Shown piece after piece: positions 8,779-17,157 of a DNA stretch of 64,000 nucleotides; position 1 is the first letter of the stretch, and each line of letters starts with the position of its first letter. The stretch covers positions 62,001 through 126,000 of the forward strand of contig DATJUX010000043.1 of assembly GCA_035502095.1 (NCBI GenBank), read 5' to 3'. The DNA comes from JAKANT01 sp035502095 (lineage in GTDB: Bacteria; Pseudomonadota; Gammaproteobacteria; Burkholderiales; Burkholderiaceae_F). Under the pieces are notes generated by a model that was not told the DNA's origin, ran no database searches, and worked only from the letters and a program-made list of their open reading frames with translations. A program made the position numbers and the translations under genes.

Positions 8779-10272
8779 TCACTGTTTCTTGCCCGACGGC
8801 AGTTTCGAAACCAGCCGCAGGGACACGGTCAAGCCTTCCAGCTGGTAATGCGGCCGGAGGTAGAACTTGGAGCTGTAGTAACCGGGCGCACCGGCGATCT
8901 CTTCGACCACCACCTCGGCAGCGGCGAGCGGCTTCTGCGCCTTCGTCACTTCCGACGAGTTGGCCGGATCACCGTCGACGTAATTCATGATCCACCCGTT
9001 GAGCCACTTCTCCATGTCGGCGCGCTCGCGGAACGAGCCGACCTTGTCACGCACCATGCACTTGAGGAAGTGGGAGAAACGCGCGCAGGCGAACATGTAC
9101 TGCAGGCGCGCGGCGAGCGCCGCATTGGCGGTCGCGTCCGGATCGTCGTATTCGGAGGGCTTGTTGAGCGACTGCGCGCCGATGAAGGCCGCGATGTCCG
9201 AGTTCTTGCGGTGCAGAAGCGGCATGAACCCGTTTTTCGCCAGCTCCGCTTCGCGCCGGTCGGTGATCGCGATTTCGGTCGGGCACTTCATGTCGACGCC
9301 GCCGTCGTCGGTCGGGAAGGTGTGCGTCGGCAGGCCTTCCACCGCGCCGCCCGATTCCACGCCGCGGATGCGCGCGCACCAGCCGTACAGCTTGAACGAG
9401 CGGTTGATGTTCACCGCCATCGCGTAGGCGGAATTCGCCCACGTGTACTTGTTGTGGTCGGCGTTGCCGGTCTCTTCCTCGAAATTGAACTCTTCCACCG
9501 GATTGGTCTTCGAGCCGTACGGCAGGCGCGCGAGGAAACGCGGCATCGCGAGCCCGATGAAGCGCGAATCTTCGGATTCGCGCAACGAGCGCCAGCTCGA
9601 GTACTCCGGCGTGGTGAAGATCTTGGTGATGTCGCGCGGGTTCGAGAGCTCCTGCCATGAATTCATCTGCATCAGCCCGGGGTCGGCCGCGGCGATGAAA
9701 GGAGCGAATGCCGATGAAGCGATCTTGCCCATCTCGCCCAGCAGTTCGACGTCCATCGGGCTGTGGTCGAAGTAGTAGTCGCCCACGAGACAACCGAACG
9801 GCTCGCCGCCGAACTGGCCGAACTCCTCCTCGTAGACCTTCTTGAACAGCGGGCTCTGGTCCCACGCCGCGCCCTTGAAGCGCTTGAGCGTCTTGCCGAG
9901 ATCGGTCTTGGAGATGTTCAGCACGCGGATCTTGAGCATCTCGTCGGTCTCGGTGTTGTTGACGAGATAGTGCAGACCGCGCCACGAACCTTCGAGCTTC
10001 TGGAACTCCTCGTTGTGCAGGATCTCGTTGACCTGCGCCGACAGTTTCTTGTCGATCTCGGCGATGATGGCCTCGATCGTCTTGACCACGTCGCTGCTGA
10101 TGAGCTTGGCGTCGGCAAGGGCCTGCTGTGCCAGCGTCAACACCGCCGCTTCGACCGCGGTTTTCGCCTCGTCGGTCTTCGGCTTGAACTGCTTCGTCAG
10201 CAGGTCGGCAAAATCGCCGCCCTCGTAGGCAACGCCCTTCAGCGCGGAGGCCTGGTTTTCTGTATCAGCCAT
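8779..10272 (-). CDS. tssC: T6SS sheath large subunit TssC
   Basis: TssC (VipB) assembles with TssB into the contractile sheath. It is 497 residues, standard for the family. Conserved blocks are seen in order: EFQKLEGSWRGLHYLV near 90-106, FGGEPFGCLVGDYYF, then a PRFLARLPYG segment, WANSAYAMAVNINRSF, and at the end KFYLRPHYQLEGLTVSLRLVS. The start is preceded by AGGAGA at good spacing. It follows tssB after a 140-base gap that holds a small GC-rich inverted repeat, and precedes hcp by 35 bases. Confidence 0.98.
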   Translation of the reverse strand: MADTENQASALKGVAYEGGDFADLLTKQFKPKTDEAKTAVEAAVLTLAQQALADAKLISSDVVKTIEAIIAEIDKKLSAQVNEILHNEEFQKLEGSWRGLHYLVNNTETDEMLKIRVLNISKTDLGKTLKRFKGAAWDQSPLFKKVYEEEFGQFGGEPFGCLVGDYYFDHSPMDVELLGEMGKIASSAFAPFIAAADPGLMQMNSWQELSNPRDITKIFTTPEYSSWRSLRESEDSRFIGLAMPRFLARLPYGSKTNPVEEFNFEEETGNADHNKYTWANSAYAMAVNINRSFKLYGWCARIRGVESGGAVEGLPTHTFPTDDGGVDMKCPTEIAITDRREAELAKNGFMPLLHRKNSDIAAFIGAQSLNKPSEYDDPDATANAALAARLQYMFACARFSHFLKCMVRDKVGSFRERADMEKWLNGWIMNYVDGDPANSSEVTKAQKPLAAAEVVVEEIAGAPGYYSSKFYLRPHYQLEGLTVSLRLVSKLPSGKKQ

Positions 10273-10412
10273 CTGTCCGTCTCCTGCAAACGTATGTCAG
10301 CCGTCAAAACGCGGCGTCGGTGTTCCCGGGGCGCCAGGCGGGGTTCCCCGGTACTTCGCGAAGCTGAGATCCCCGCTTCGCGCGGGATGACATGCCCGCT
10401 GACGCTCGCGCG
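10273..10412. other. tssB-tssC intergenic region with inverted repeat
   Basis: This 140-base gap within the T6SS operon contains the stem ATCCCCGC-TTC-GCGCGGGAT and several TTCGCG/CGCGAA runs. It has no reading frame of note. The repeat resembles dispersed intergenic elements rather than a regulator site and could act as a processing or attenuation point between sheath genes. Confidence 0.4.
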
Positions 10413-10916
10413 TCACTTGCCTTCTTCCTTCGGGGCGGCGGCGGCGATGCTTTGCAGCAGCGCCGGATCCTTCAGTACCTTTGCGATCAGGTCCTCGGCG
10501 CCCGCCTTGCCGTCCATGTAGGTGACCAGCCCGGCCAGCTGCTGGCGTGCCTCCATCAGCTTGCGCAGCGGCTCGACCTTGGCCGCGATCGCGGCGGGCG
10601 AGAAGTCGTCCATGCTCTCGAACGTCAGGTCGACCTTGATCTCGCCCTGGCCGGTGAGGGTGTTCGGCACCGAAAACGCGACGCGCGGCTTCATGGCCTT
10701 CATGCGCGAATCGAAGTTGTCGACGTCGAACGCGAGGAACTTGCGGTCGGCCACCGCGGGTTGCGGCTCGTTCGACTTGCCGGCGAGGTCCGCCATCACG
10801 CCCATCGTGAACGGCACCTGAACCTTTTTCTGCGCGCCGTAGAGCTCGACGTCGTATTCGATCTGCACGCGCGGAGCGCGGTTGCGGGCAATGAACGCCT
10901 GACCTTTGGTTCCCAT
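10413..10916 (-). CDS. tssB: T6SS sheath small subunit TssB
   Basis: TssB (VipA) pairs with TssC in the sheath. The 167 residues carry family marks: APRVQIEYDVELYGAQKKV and LPFTMGVMADLAG-type sequence (here VPFTMGVMADLAG), followed by DRKFLAFDVDNFD, RVAFSVPNTL and the DLTFESMDDFSPAAI stretch. The C terminus is Ala/Pro/Glu rich as usual. It starts 74 bases downstream of tssA and begins the sheath/tube part of the operon. Confidence 0.97.
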   Translation of the reverse strand: MGTKGQAFIARNRAPRVQIEYDVELYGAQKKVQVPFTMGVMADLAGKSNEPQPAVADRKFLAFDVDNFDSRMKAMKPRVAFSVPNTLTGQGEIKVDLTFESMDDFSPAAIAAKVEPLRKLMEARQQLAGLVTYMDGKAGAEDLIAKVLKDPALLQSIAAAAPKEEGK

Positions 10917-10990
10917 GCTTGGCTCCTATCGACGATTGCTCACTTTCATCCGGCGCCCCAGCTTCGGCGTCGTTCAACTGAAGGAGGCAC

Positions 10991-12016
10991 CTACGACGAT
11001 CCTTCCTTGCCGACCACGTCCTCAACCTGCCGCATGCCATCCGGTGCGAGATCGCGAATGATCTCAAGAAAATTCATCGTCACGAGCCGTTTCGCGCGCT
11101 GGATGACGTACGGTGCGGGATGGCTCGGTTCGTTGCGGGCGAACCACTCGCACACCTGGTCGAGCGCCCGCACGCAATCGTCGCGCGTCCGCAGCGCGCC
11201 GACCGCATGCGTGCCGGCTCCGGCTGCACTGCCGGTCGCCGCGGCGGCTTCACCTGCAACCGCGTCACCGCCACCCGTCGCGCGCGCCGCCGCGCCCGCG
11301 ACCGCCTGGGTCAGCTTCACGAGGGCATTCAGGTCCGGCGCTTCGGTCGGTGCACGCCCGTCGAGCACCGTCTTGATCGCCTGCGCATGCGCATGTCCAT
11401 CGCGCAGCGCCTGCGCCACGTCGGCCCGCTGGGCAAGCAGATCCGCCAGCGCGGCAGACACCGCCCCTTCGGTCGGGGCGGATTCGCCCGCTTCCGGCTT
11501 CGCCGCGCCGAAGGCGAGTATCAGGTCGCGCACCCGCAGGCCGGCCTTGCCCAGGCTGGGGTCGAGCGGGGCCAAGGTCATCTCGCGTAACAGGTCGCGC
11601 GGGATCCCGTCGTCGCCGACCGTCAACGAGGCGAGCGTGTTCAGGCGCATCATCGCGCTCCCATCGTCGCTGTCGAGCAACGGATACACGCCGTCCCAGT
11701 GGCGCTCGATGAGTCCACGCAACAGTGCGAGCCCCTGCACCGCGCCGAGGTAGCCGAACTGCTTGCACGACGAGCGCGCCAGCGCGACCGCGATCCCGAG
11801 GTGCTTGGTCCGGTGCAGGAGTGCTTCGCTGCGGCTGGCAACGTCGCGCCACTCGGGTTCCTGCGCCGCGACGACGGTATCGCCGACTGCGCGCTCGGGC
11901 TTCCCGGCAGCGGCCTGCTGCAGTGCCAGCATGTCGGGGTCGTACTCGAGGTCCGCCCCGCATGGCAATTCGCCGCTGATAGGCGCCAAGAGGGCTTCGA
12001 CGTCGAACGCAGGCAT
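10991..12016 (-). CDS. tssA: T6SS baseplate/cap protein TssA
   Basis: TssA coordinates tube and sheath assembly at the baseplate. The 341-residue protein has an ImpA N-terminal domain: LLAPISGELPCGADLEYDP at 9-27, RDVASRSEALLHRTKHL and the FGYLGAVQGLALLRGLIERHWDGVYP block. The middle is Ala/Gly rich (about 215-275), and the short C-terminal helix FARNEPSHPAPYVIQRAKRLV with FLEIIRDL is typical of the class with the C-terminal FARNEPSHP motif. It is the first tss gene of the operon. The 145 bases before it, after the hybrid kinase gene, could hold the operon promoter, though no confident -35/-10 pair was found. Confidence 0.95.
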   Translation of the reverse strand: MPAFDVEALLAPISGELPCGADLEYDPDMLALQQAAAGKPERAVGDTVVAAQEPEWRDVASRSEALLHRTKHLGIAVALARSSCKQFGYLGAVQGLALLRGLIERHWDGVYPLLDSDDGSAMMRLNTLASLTVGDDGIPRDLLREMTLAPLDPSLGKAGLRVRDLILAFGAAKPEAGESAPTEGAVSAALADLLAQRADVAQALRDGHAHAQAIKTVLDGRAPTEAPDLNALVKLTQAVAGAAARATGGGDAVAGEAAAATGSAAGAGTHAVGALRTRDDCVRALDQVCEWFARNEPSHPAPYVIQRAKRLVTMNFLEIIRDLAPDGMRQVEDVVGKEGSS

Positions 12017-12161
12017 CGTCGGCGATCAGCGAACCACAAACGACCCCGGTCCCCGAGGCGAAGCGCGGCTGGGGAGTTGGGGGAGCATGCTGCAAAGCGT
12101 AAGGATCGGCCCGAACACGTGATAGTGGTCGAAAGTCACATGGACGATTTGCACGCGGGCG

Positions 12162-14018
12162 TCAACGCGACAGGGGGGTGATGAGCCGCAGCAGTTCCTT
12201 CGGCTGCAGCGGCTTGTACATCACGACGAGACCGCTCGCGTGAGCCAGCTTGACGATCTCGGGCGAGGTCTCGCCGGTGATCAGGACTGCGGGCGTCGTC
12301 GCGCCGGTCAGGCGCCGCACCCGCCGCACCGCCTCGATGCCATCCTCGTCGCCCCGCAGGCGCCAGTCGGAGAGAATCAGGTCGATGGGCTGGCGGGTTA
12401 CCTGGGCGATGCGGCAGGCCTCCTCGACCGTGGCCGCCGCGAGCACGTCGACATGGAGCGGCGTCAGCAGTTCGCTCATCGCGTCGCGAATCGCACGCTC
12501 GTCGTCGATCAGCAGCAGCGTCACGTGGCGCTCGATGCGCGGCGGGAGCGTGTCGGCGCCGAGCTGCGCGGCGTCCGGCGCGCCTTCGATCGCGCTCGGC
12601 ACGAGCAGCCGGAAGACGCTGCCGCGCCCGGGCGTGGACCGCACCTCGAGCCGGTGACCGAGCAGGTCGGACAAACGGCGCACGATGGCAAGCCCCATTC
12701 CGAGTCCCTTCGAACGATCACGCTCGGGGTTATCGATCTGATAGAACTCCTGGAAGATCAGGTCGAGCTTGTCGGCGGGGATGCCGATGCCGGAGTCCCA
12801 CACCTCGATGCTCACCTGACCGGCGCGGCGGCGCGCCGCCACGAGCACGCCGCCGGTGCGCGTATACCGGAGCGAGTTCTGAATCAGGTTCGAAACGATC
12901 CGCTCGAGCAACTGCGCATCGCTGCGCACGAGCCGGCCGGCGGCGCGAAAGCGCAGCGAGATGTCGGCGATCTCGGCGTCGCCCGCGTAATGCATGTACA
13001 GGCGCCGGAACACGTCGCGCACCGGAAAGACCTGGACATTCGGCTGCACCGCGCCGGAGTCGAGGCGCGAGATGTCGAGGATGGCCCCGAACGAGCTTTC
13101 GAGCGCTTCGATCGACTTCATCATGCTGCGGACCAGCGGCTTCTCGGGGATGTCGCGCAACCGCTGGTCGAGGGCCGCGCAGAACAGGCCCAGGGCGTGC
13201 AGCGGCTGGCGCAGGTCGTGCGCGGCGGCCGCGAGGAAGCGCGTTTTGTCTTCGCTGGCGCGAGCGACCAGGTTCATCTGCTCGCGCAGGCGCGCCACCA
13301 GGTCCTCGTTCTGCAGGCGCGCGAGCAGGGTGGCGGTGAGAAGTTCGTTCTGCTCCAGCGCGAGGCGCAGCTGCACCACGAGCACGACCGCCGCAATCAT
13401 GCCGAGCACGTTCGTGGTCGGATCGGCGGCGGTCAGGAAACGCGCCGCCAGCGGCAGCAGCAGCGGCACCAGCCACAGGTAGATGGCAAAACGCGAGACC
13501 GCCACCATCGGCGTCGCCGCGGTGGCAAGCGCGATCCAGATCGAGATCAGCAACGCCTGATAGCCGGGCTGGTCGGGGAAGAACAGGAACGGCCCGATGC
13601 TCCAGGCGAGCGCGCTCGCGCCGAGCGGAACCAGGTACTCGCGCAGTGCGCGGCGCGCGTCAGCCCCCGGCGCGATGCGGCGCCGGCGCACGCCGACGTA
13701 GACCACGCGGGCGGCGAGGAGCACGACCAGCACGGCTCCCCACGCGAGTGCCTTGCCGTCGGGCTGATGCACGTGGAACAGCCCGGCGACCGCGACCGCG
13801 ACCGCCATTGATGCGAGGGCGACCCGCCCATCCTCGGCGTAGAGGCGGCGCACCTGCTCGTCGCGCACGCGCTCCAGCCAGTCGGCCGTAACCGGTGCTT
13901 GCGGCGGCGGTTGCGCGATCGTGTCACGCGGGCGCGCACCCTCGACGGCGTGCGGCGGCGGCGCGGCTTTGCGATCGCGGGTCAGCTCGCGGAGTGCTCG
14001 TGCTGCCCGGACTTGCAC
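12162..14018 (-). CDS. hybrid sensor histidine kinase with C-terminal receiver
   Basis: This 618-residue membrane sensor has several hydrophobic segments in residues 70-220 (AVAVAVAGLFHV; VVLLAARVVYVGV; AWSIGPFLFFP; ISIWIALATAATP). A HisKA domain follows with the phosphoacceptor in FLAAAAHDLRQPLHALGLF, then an HATPase domain with NLIQNSLRYT, DSGIGIP and KGLGMGLAIVRRL. The C-terminal receiver has LLIDDERAIRD, LILSDWRLRG and a Lys in VMYKPLQ. The start is GTG 14018, 28 bases after the NarL-type regulator gene. With the regulator and Ser/Thr kinase upstream and tssA downstream, a role in T6SS control is likely but unproven. Confidence 0.9.
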   Translation of the reverse strand: MQVRAARALRELTRDRKAAPPPHAVEGARPRDTIAQPPPQAPVTADWLERVRDEQVRRLYAEDGRVALASMAVAVAVAGLFHVHQPDGKALAWGAVLVVLLAARVVYVGVRRRRIAPGADARRALREYLVPLGASALAWSIGPFLFFPDQPGYQALLISIWIALATAATPMVAVSRFAIYLWLVPLLLPLAARFLTAADPTTNVLGMIAAVVLVVQLRLALEQNELLTATLLARLQNEDLVARLREQMNLVARASEDKTRFLAAAAHDLRQPLHALGLFCAALDQRLRDIPEKPLVRSMMKSIEALESSFGAILDISRLDSGAVQPNVQVFPVRDVFRRLYMHYAGDAEIADISLRFRAAGRLVRSDAQLLERIVSNLIQNSLRYTRTGGVLVAARRRAGQVSIEVWDSGIGIPADKLDLIFQEFYQIDNPERDRSKGLGMGLAIVRRLSDLLGHRLEVRSTPGRGSVFRLLVPSAIEGAPDAAQLGADTLPPRIERHVTLLLIDDERAIRDAMSELLTPLHVDVLAAATVEEACRIAQVTRQPIDLILSDWRLRGDEDGIEAVRRVRRLTGATTPAVLITGETSPEIVKLAHASGLVVMYKPLQPKELLRLITPLSR

Positions 14019-14046
14019 TTTTGATGACCGGCCGGAGCGGCGGCCC

Positions 14047-14775
14047 CTAGTGGAACAGGCTGATCAGGTGTGCGCGCGAACGCACGTCGAGCGCGAGCAG
14101 GATCGCCGAAACGTAGTTCTTGACGGTTCCCAGCGACAACCGGGTCGCGTTGCTGATCTCCTGGTTGTTGCAGCCGGAGAGGATCAGCTCGAGGATCTGG
14201 ATGTGGCGCGGCCCCAGTTCGGCCACGCGGTCGTAGTAGGACGTGCCCGCCAGTTTCGGAAACCGCTCGCTCAGCGAGGTCATGCCGGGCGCCATCCGGT
14301 CGCGCGCGCCCAGGAGCGAGCGGATCGCCACCTTGATCTGGTCCGGCGTCGAACTCTTGAGCAGGTAGCCGATCGCGCCCATGGTCTGTGCCTGCCGCAC
14401 GACGAACTCGTCCTGGGTGCCGGAAAGCACGGCAATCGGAAGCGCGGGAAATTCCTCCCGCAGCGAACGCAGGCCCTGCAGGCCCTTGGAGTCGCCCAGG
14501 TTCAGGTCGAGCAGCACCAGATCGAAGCTGCGGCCGCGGCGCAGGATTTGCTGCGCTTCGTCCAGCGTCTTGCACTGGACCACGCTGCACGCGATGTCGT
14601 CGATCGAACCGAGCAGGACGCAGGTTCCGAGGCGCACGAGATCGTGGTCCTCGATCAGCAGTACGGCGCGTTGCGGCACCGCCGCGGCGGCGCCGGCGAT
14701 CGCGCGCGCGGGTGCGAACAGCTCGCCGGCGGAATCGACCGCCATGCCCGCCACGGCTGAAGGGACCGCACCCAT
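14047..14775 (-). CDS. NarL/LuxR-type response regulator
   Basis: This is a two-domain transcription factor of 242 residues. The receiver contains VLLIEDHDLVRLG, the phosphoacceptor Asp in LVLLDLNLGDSKGL, Thr/Ser in AVLSGTQDE and Lys in GYLLKSSTPDQI. A LuxR-type helix-turn-helix closes the protein: LGPRHIQILELILSGCNNQEIS and LSLGTVKNYVSAILLALDV. ATG 14775 shares one base with the stop codon of the Ser/Thr kinase gene (TGATG), so translation is probably coupled. Its receiver could be served by the hybrid kinase encoded next. Confidence 0.92.
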   Translation of the reverse strand: MGAVPSAVAGMAVDSAGELFAPARAIAGAAAAVPQRAVLLIEDHDLVRLGTCVLLGSIDDIACSVVQCKTLDEAQQILRRGRSFDLVLLDLNLGDSKGLQGLRSLREEFPALPIAVLSGTQDEFVVRQAQTMGAIGYLLKSSTPDQIKVAIRSLLGARDRMAPGMTSLSERFPKLAGTSYYDRVAELGPRHIQILELILSGCNNQEISNATRLSLGTVKNYVSAILLALDVRSRAHLISLFH

Positions 14776-16445
14776 CAACGTTCCTTGAAGCGTTCGAACA
14801 CGAATTCGACCACCGCAGGAACGCGTTCATCGACGGTGGCCGCCGCGGGCCTCGCGACCGCCCGCCCGGCGCCGGCTTCAGGCGAATACGCCGTATCCGC
14901 GCCGTTGGTCGCATGGCGCAGCGGCGGACGTGGCACCCCCGGGAGCGCGGCGGCAGCGGGAGCGTTTCGGCTCGCGGCGGCCAGCTCCGCGTTCGATGCC
15001 GCTGCCACGGCGGGCGGCGTGACCACGGCCCCGGATTTCGGCGCCGGAGCCGGCGTGGGGTAGGCGGGCTCCAGGCCGCGCGACCTGGCAATGTCGGTGT
15101 TGAGCCAGCCGATGATGACCCATGCCGCGCCGATCACCGCCGCGATGGCGAGGATGCCGATGATCAGTGGAAGGCGCGATTCGCGCCCGTCCTCCGACCG
15201 AAGCCGAGGGGCGATCGCCGATTCGTGCTCGGCCATCGAACGCGACGGGTAACGCGCCTCGAACGTTGGATCGCCGGTCAGGTCAGGCGTGGGCGCCATC
15301 TCCACCGGCGCGATCGCCGGTTCGCCCGGCGTCGAACCCGCCTTCGAGCCGGTACGCATCGGCAGGTTGCGCGTGGAGACGACCCGCGTCTTGTCGTCGT
15401 CTGGCTCGGGCTCCGCCATCGCAGGCAAACCCGGCGCTTCCTCATTGGATGCCGCCGGCGGGGCGGTGCCGAGCACACCCGGCGGCGCGGTCAAGGTGTC
15501 GTCGGGCACGGCCTGTCCGTCCATCAGGGCACGCAGGGACGCAATGGTCTGCGGTCTTTGCTGCGGCCGGACCGTCAGGCCGGCGTCGAGCGCGGCAAGG
15601 AACGTCGGTGGGAACTGTCGCTCGGCGGATGTGCGCAGCGGCACCAGATCGTCGGCGAGAACGCGCGTGACCGACGGAGTGGGGGCGCGGCCCGTGATCA
15701 GGAAATACGCCACCGCGCACAGCGCGTAGACGTCGGTCCACGGGCCCTGTCGCATCGACTGCGACTCGGCGTACTGCTCGATCGGCGCGAAGCCGGGCTT
15801 GAGGATCACCGTCAGCGCCTGCGTCATGTCGCCGATCACGCGGCGCGCGGCGCCGAAGTCGAGCAGCAGCGGGGAGCGTTCGTTGAGGACCAGGATGTTG
15901 TCGGGCGCGACGTCGCGATGCAGGCAGTTTTCCTTGTGGAGCGTCTCGAGCGCGTCCATCACCAGGCGCAGGAACTGCTCCAGCCACGCCGGGTCGATCG
16001 GCTCGGGGTGCTGGCGCGACCAGGCCTTCAGCGTCGGCCCGGAGTAGAACGGCATGACCATGTAGGCTGTGCCCTTTTCCTGCCAGAACTGGTGCACCTT
16101 GACTAGCGCGCGGTGCTCGAAGCGGGCGAGCAGCTTCGCCTCGTTGATGAAGCTGCGCAGCCCGGCATCGAAGGCCTCGCGATGCTGCGCCGATGAGCGC
16201 ACGTGCACCGAGAGGTCCGGGTTGCGCGTGGCGAGCGCGGTCGGCATGTACTCCTTGATCGCCACCTGGCGCTCGAGGCGCGTATCGGTGGCGAGGTAGA
16301 CGACGCTGAAGCCGCCTTCACCCACCACCCGCTCGATGCGGAACTCCCGCAGCAGGTATCCGGCCGGCAGGTGCCCGGCCGTTCCCGCGTGGCCCACGAC
16401 AGGCCCGGTGAGGCTGACCGACTCGTTGCCGGACTTCTCGTTCAT
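14775..16445 (-). CDS. transmembrane Ser/Thr protein kinase (PpkA-like)
   Basis: This 556-residue eukaryotic-type kinase has a glycine loop GEGGFSVVY at 42-50, the ATP lysine at 64 (VAIKEY), catalytic HRD at 176-178 (CLHRDVAPDNIL) and DFG at 196-198. A single membrane helix near 415-440 (IIGILAIAAVIGAAWVIIGW) leads to a Pro/Ala-rich tail of about 110 residues, expected outside the cytoplasm. No forkhead or von Willebrand domain is visible, unlike some T6SS PpkA proteins. It is the first gene of a three-gene regulatory set on the T6SS strand. In other T6SSs such kinases drive post-translational activation; that role here is inference. Confidence 0.9.
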   Translation of the reverse strand: MNEKSGNESVSLTGPVVGHAGTAGHLPAGYLLREFRIERVVGEGGFSVVYLATDTRLERQVAIKEYMPTALATRNPDLSVHVRSSAQHREAFDAGLRSFINEAKLLARFEHRALVKVHQFWQEKGTAYMVMPFYSGPTLKAWSRQHPEPIDPAWLEQFLRLVMDALETLHKENCLHRDVAPDNILVLNERSPLLLDFGAARRVIGDMTQALTVILKPGFAPIEQYAESQSMRQGPWTDVYALCAVAYFLITGRAPTPSVTRVLADDLVPLRTSAERQFPPTFLAALDAGLTVRPQQRPQTIASLRALMDGQAVPDDTLTAPPGVLGTAPPAASNEEAPGLPAMAEPEPDDDKTRVVSTRNLPMRTGSKAGSTPGEPAIAPVEMAPTPDLTGDPTFEARYPSRSMAEHESAIAPRLRSEDGRESRLPLIIGILAIAAVIGAAWVIIGWLNTDIARSRGLEPAYPTPAPAPKSGAVVTPPAVAAASNAELAAASRNAPAAAALPGVPRPPLRHATNGADTAYSPEAGAGRAVARPAAATVDERVPAVVEFVFERFKER

Positions 16446-16830
16446 CGGAATGGCCGCGGCGCGTCGACTGTTGCGCCGAGACCACGCGACGAATCGTCCG
16501 GCCGCCAGGGGCCGGGGTCTTGTGCCGCGGATGCGAGCGCGATTGCGCTCAGGGTTGAGGACATCGGGGCGCCTCTGTGAGGAGCGCCCAGCCGGGCGCT
16601 CCGTGGCTCACCCGTGCTTGGGGCGCCACTGCGCGAAAATAGCCGCAAACCGCTCGGTCGAAAACATGAATTTGCAGCTTGGCGGGCACGTGGCTTCCTG
16701 CCCGACGGCCGGTCGAGCCGCTCGCCGGCCGATCGGCGGCCCACAAACGCGGTCCAAGCCTGCAGACGGGTCCTCGGGCGGGCTGTTAGATTGCATCGGC
16801 GCGGGGGCGGGTCATCGAATCGAGGACGTC
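16446..16830. promoter_or_regulatory. divergent intergenic region, kinase / exported helical protein
   Basis: This 385-base interval separates the minus-strand Ser/Thr kinase from the plus-strand small exported protein, so it should carry promoters in both directions. No confident sigma-70 box was identified. The clearest structure is the perfect stem-loop at 16581-16602. No supported gene is present. Confidence 0.5.
16581..16602. promoter_or_regulatory. perfect 9-bp stem-loop in divergent spacer
   Basis: GGAGCGCCC and GGGCGCTCC flank a four-base loop AGCC, with GTGA and TCAC extending the pairing outward after a short bulge. There is no T tract, so an operator or a structured leader is more likely than a terminator. 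Confidence 0.45.
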
Positions 16831-17157
16831 ATGAAGGAAGCGGCAAAACGTTGGATTGCGGGGGCGCTTCTGGCGCTGCCGCTCGGCTGGCTGGCCCCGG
16901 CCTGGGCCGGCGAACCTGGCGTTGCGGAGCGGACCGGAAAGGCGATCGACAAGGCCGCCGTGTCGACCGAGAAGGCCTTGAAAAAGGCGGGAGAGAAGAC
17001 CGTCGAGGGTATCGAAAGCGCCGGCAAGGCGGTAGAAAGGGCGGGCAAGCACACCGGCGAGGCCCTGGCCGACGCGGTCGAGAAGACCGGCCGCGCCGTC
17101 ACGCACGCCGGAGAGAAGATCAAACCCGCGCCATCCACCTCATCCGACAAGAAATGA
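16831..17157 (+). CDS. small exported amphipathic-helix repeat protein
   Basis: The 108-residue protein begins with a signal peptide (MKEAAKRWIAGALLALPLGW...AWA, cleavage near residue 27). The mature part is Lys/Ala/Glu/Gly only, with repeated units such as TEKALKKAGEKT, ESAGKAVERAGKHT and VEKTGRAVTHAGEKI, spaced roughly 11-14 residues. This resembles apolipoprotein or LEA-type amphipathic helices. A similar family is seen in many proteobacteria without assigned function. Its stop overlaps the pgi start by 4 bases (ATGA), so it is translated as a pair with pgi. The longer open frame upstream is rejected because ATG 16831 gives a clean signal peptide. Confidence 0.8.
   Translation: MKEAAKRWIAGALLALPLGWLAPAWAGEPGVAERTGKAIDKAAVSTEKALKKAGEKTVEGIESAGKAVERAGKHTGEALADAVEKTGRAVTHAGEKIKPAPSTSSDKK

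Noticed and set aside
1..12016. A dedicated T6SS effector-immunity pair
   Set aside because: No toxin-like or immunity-like gene is visible; it may lie left of the window beyond vgrG.
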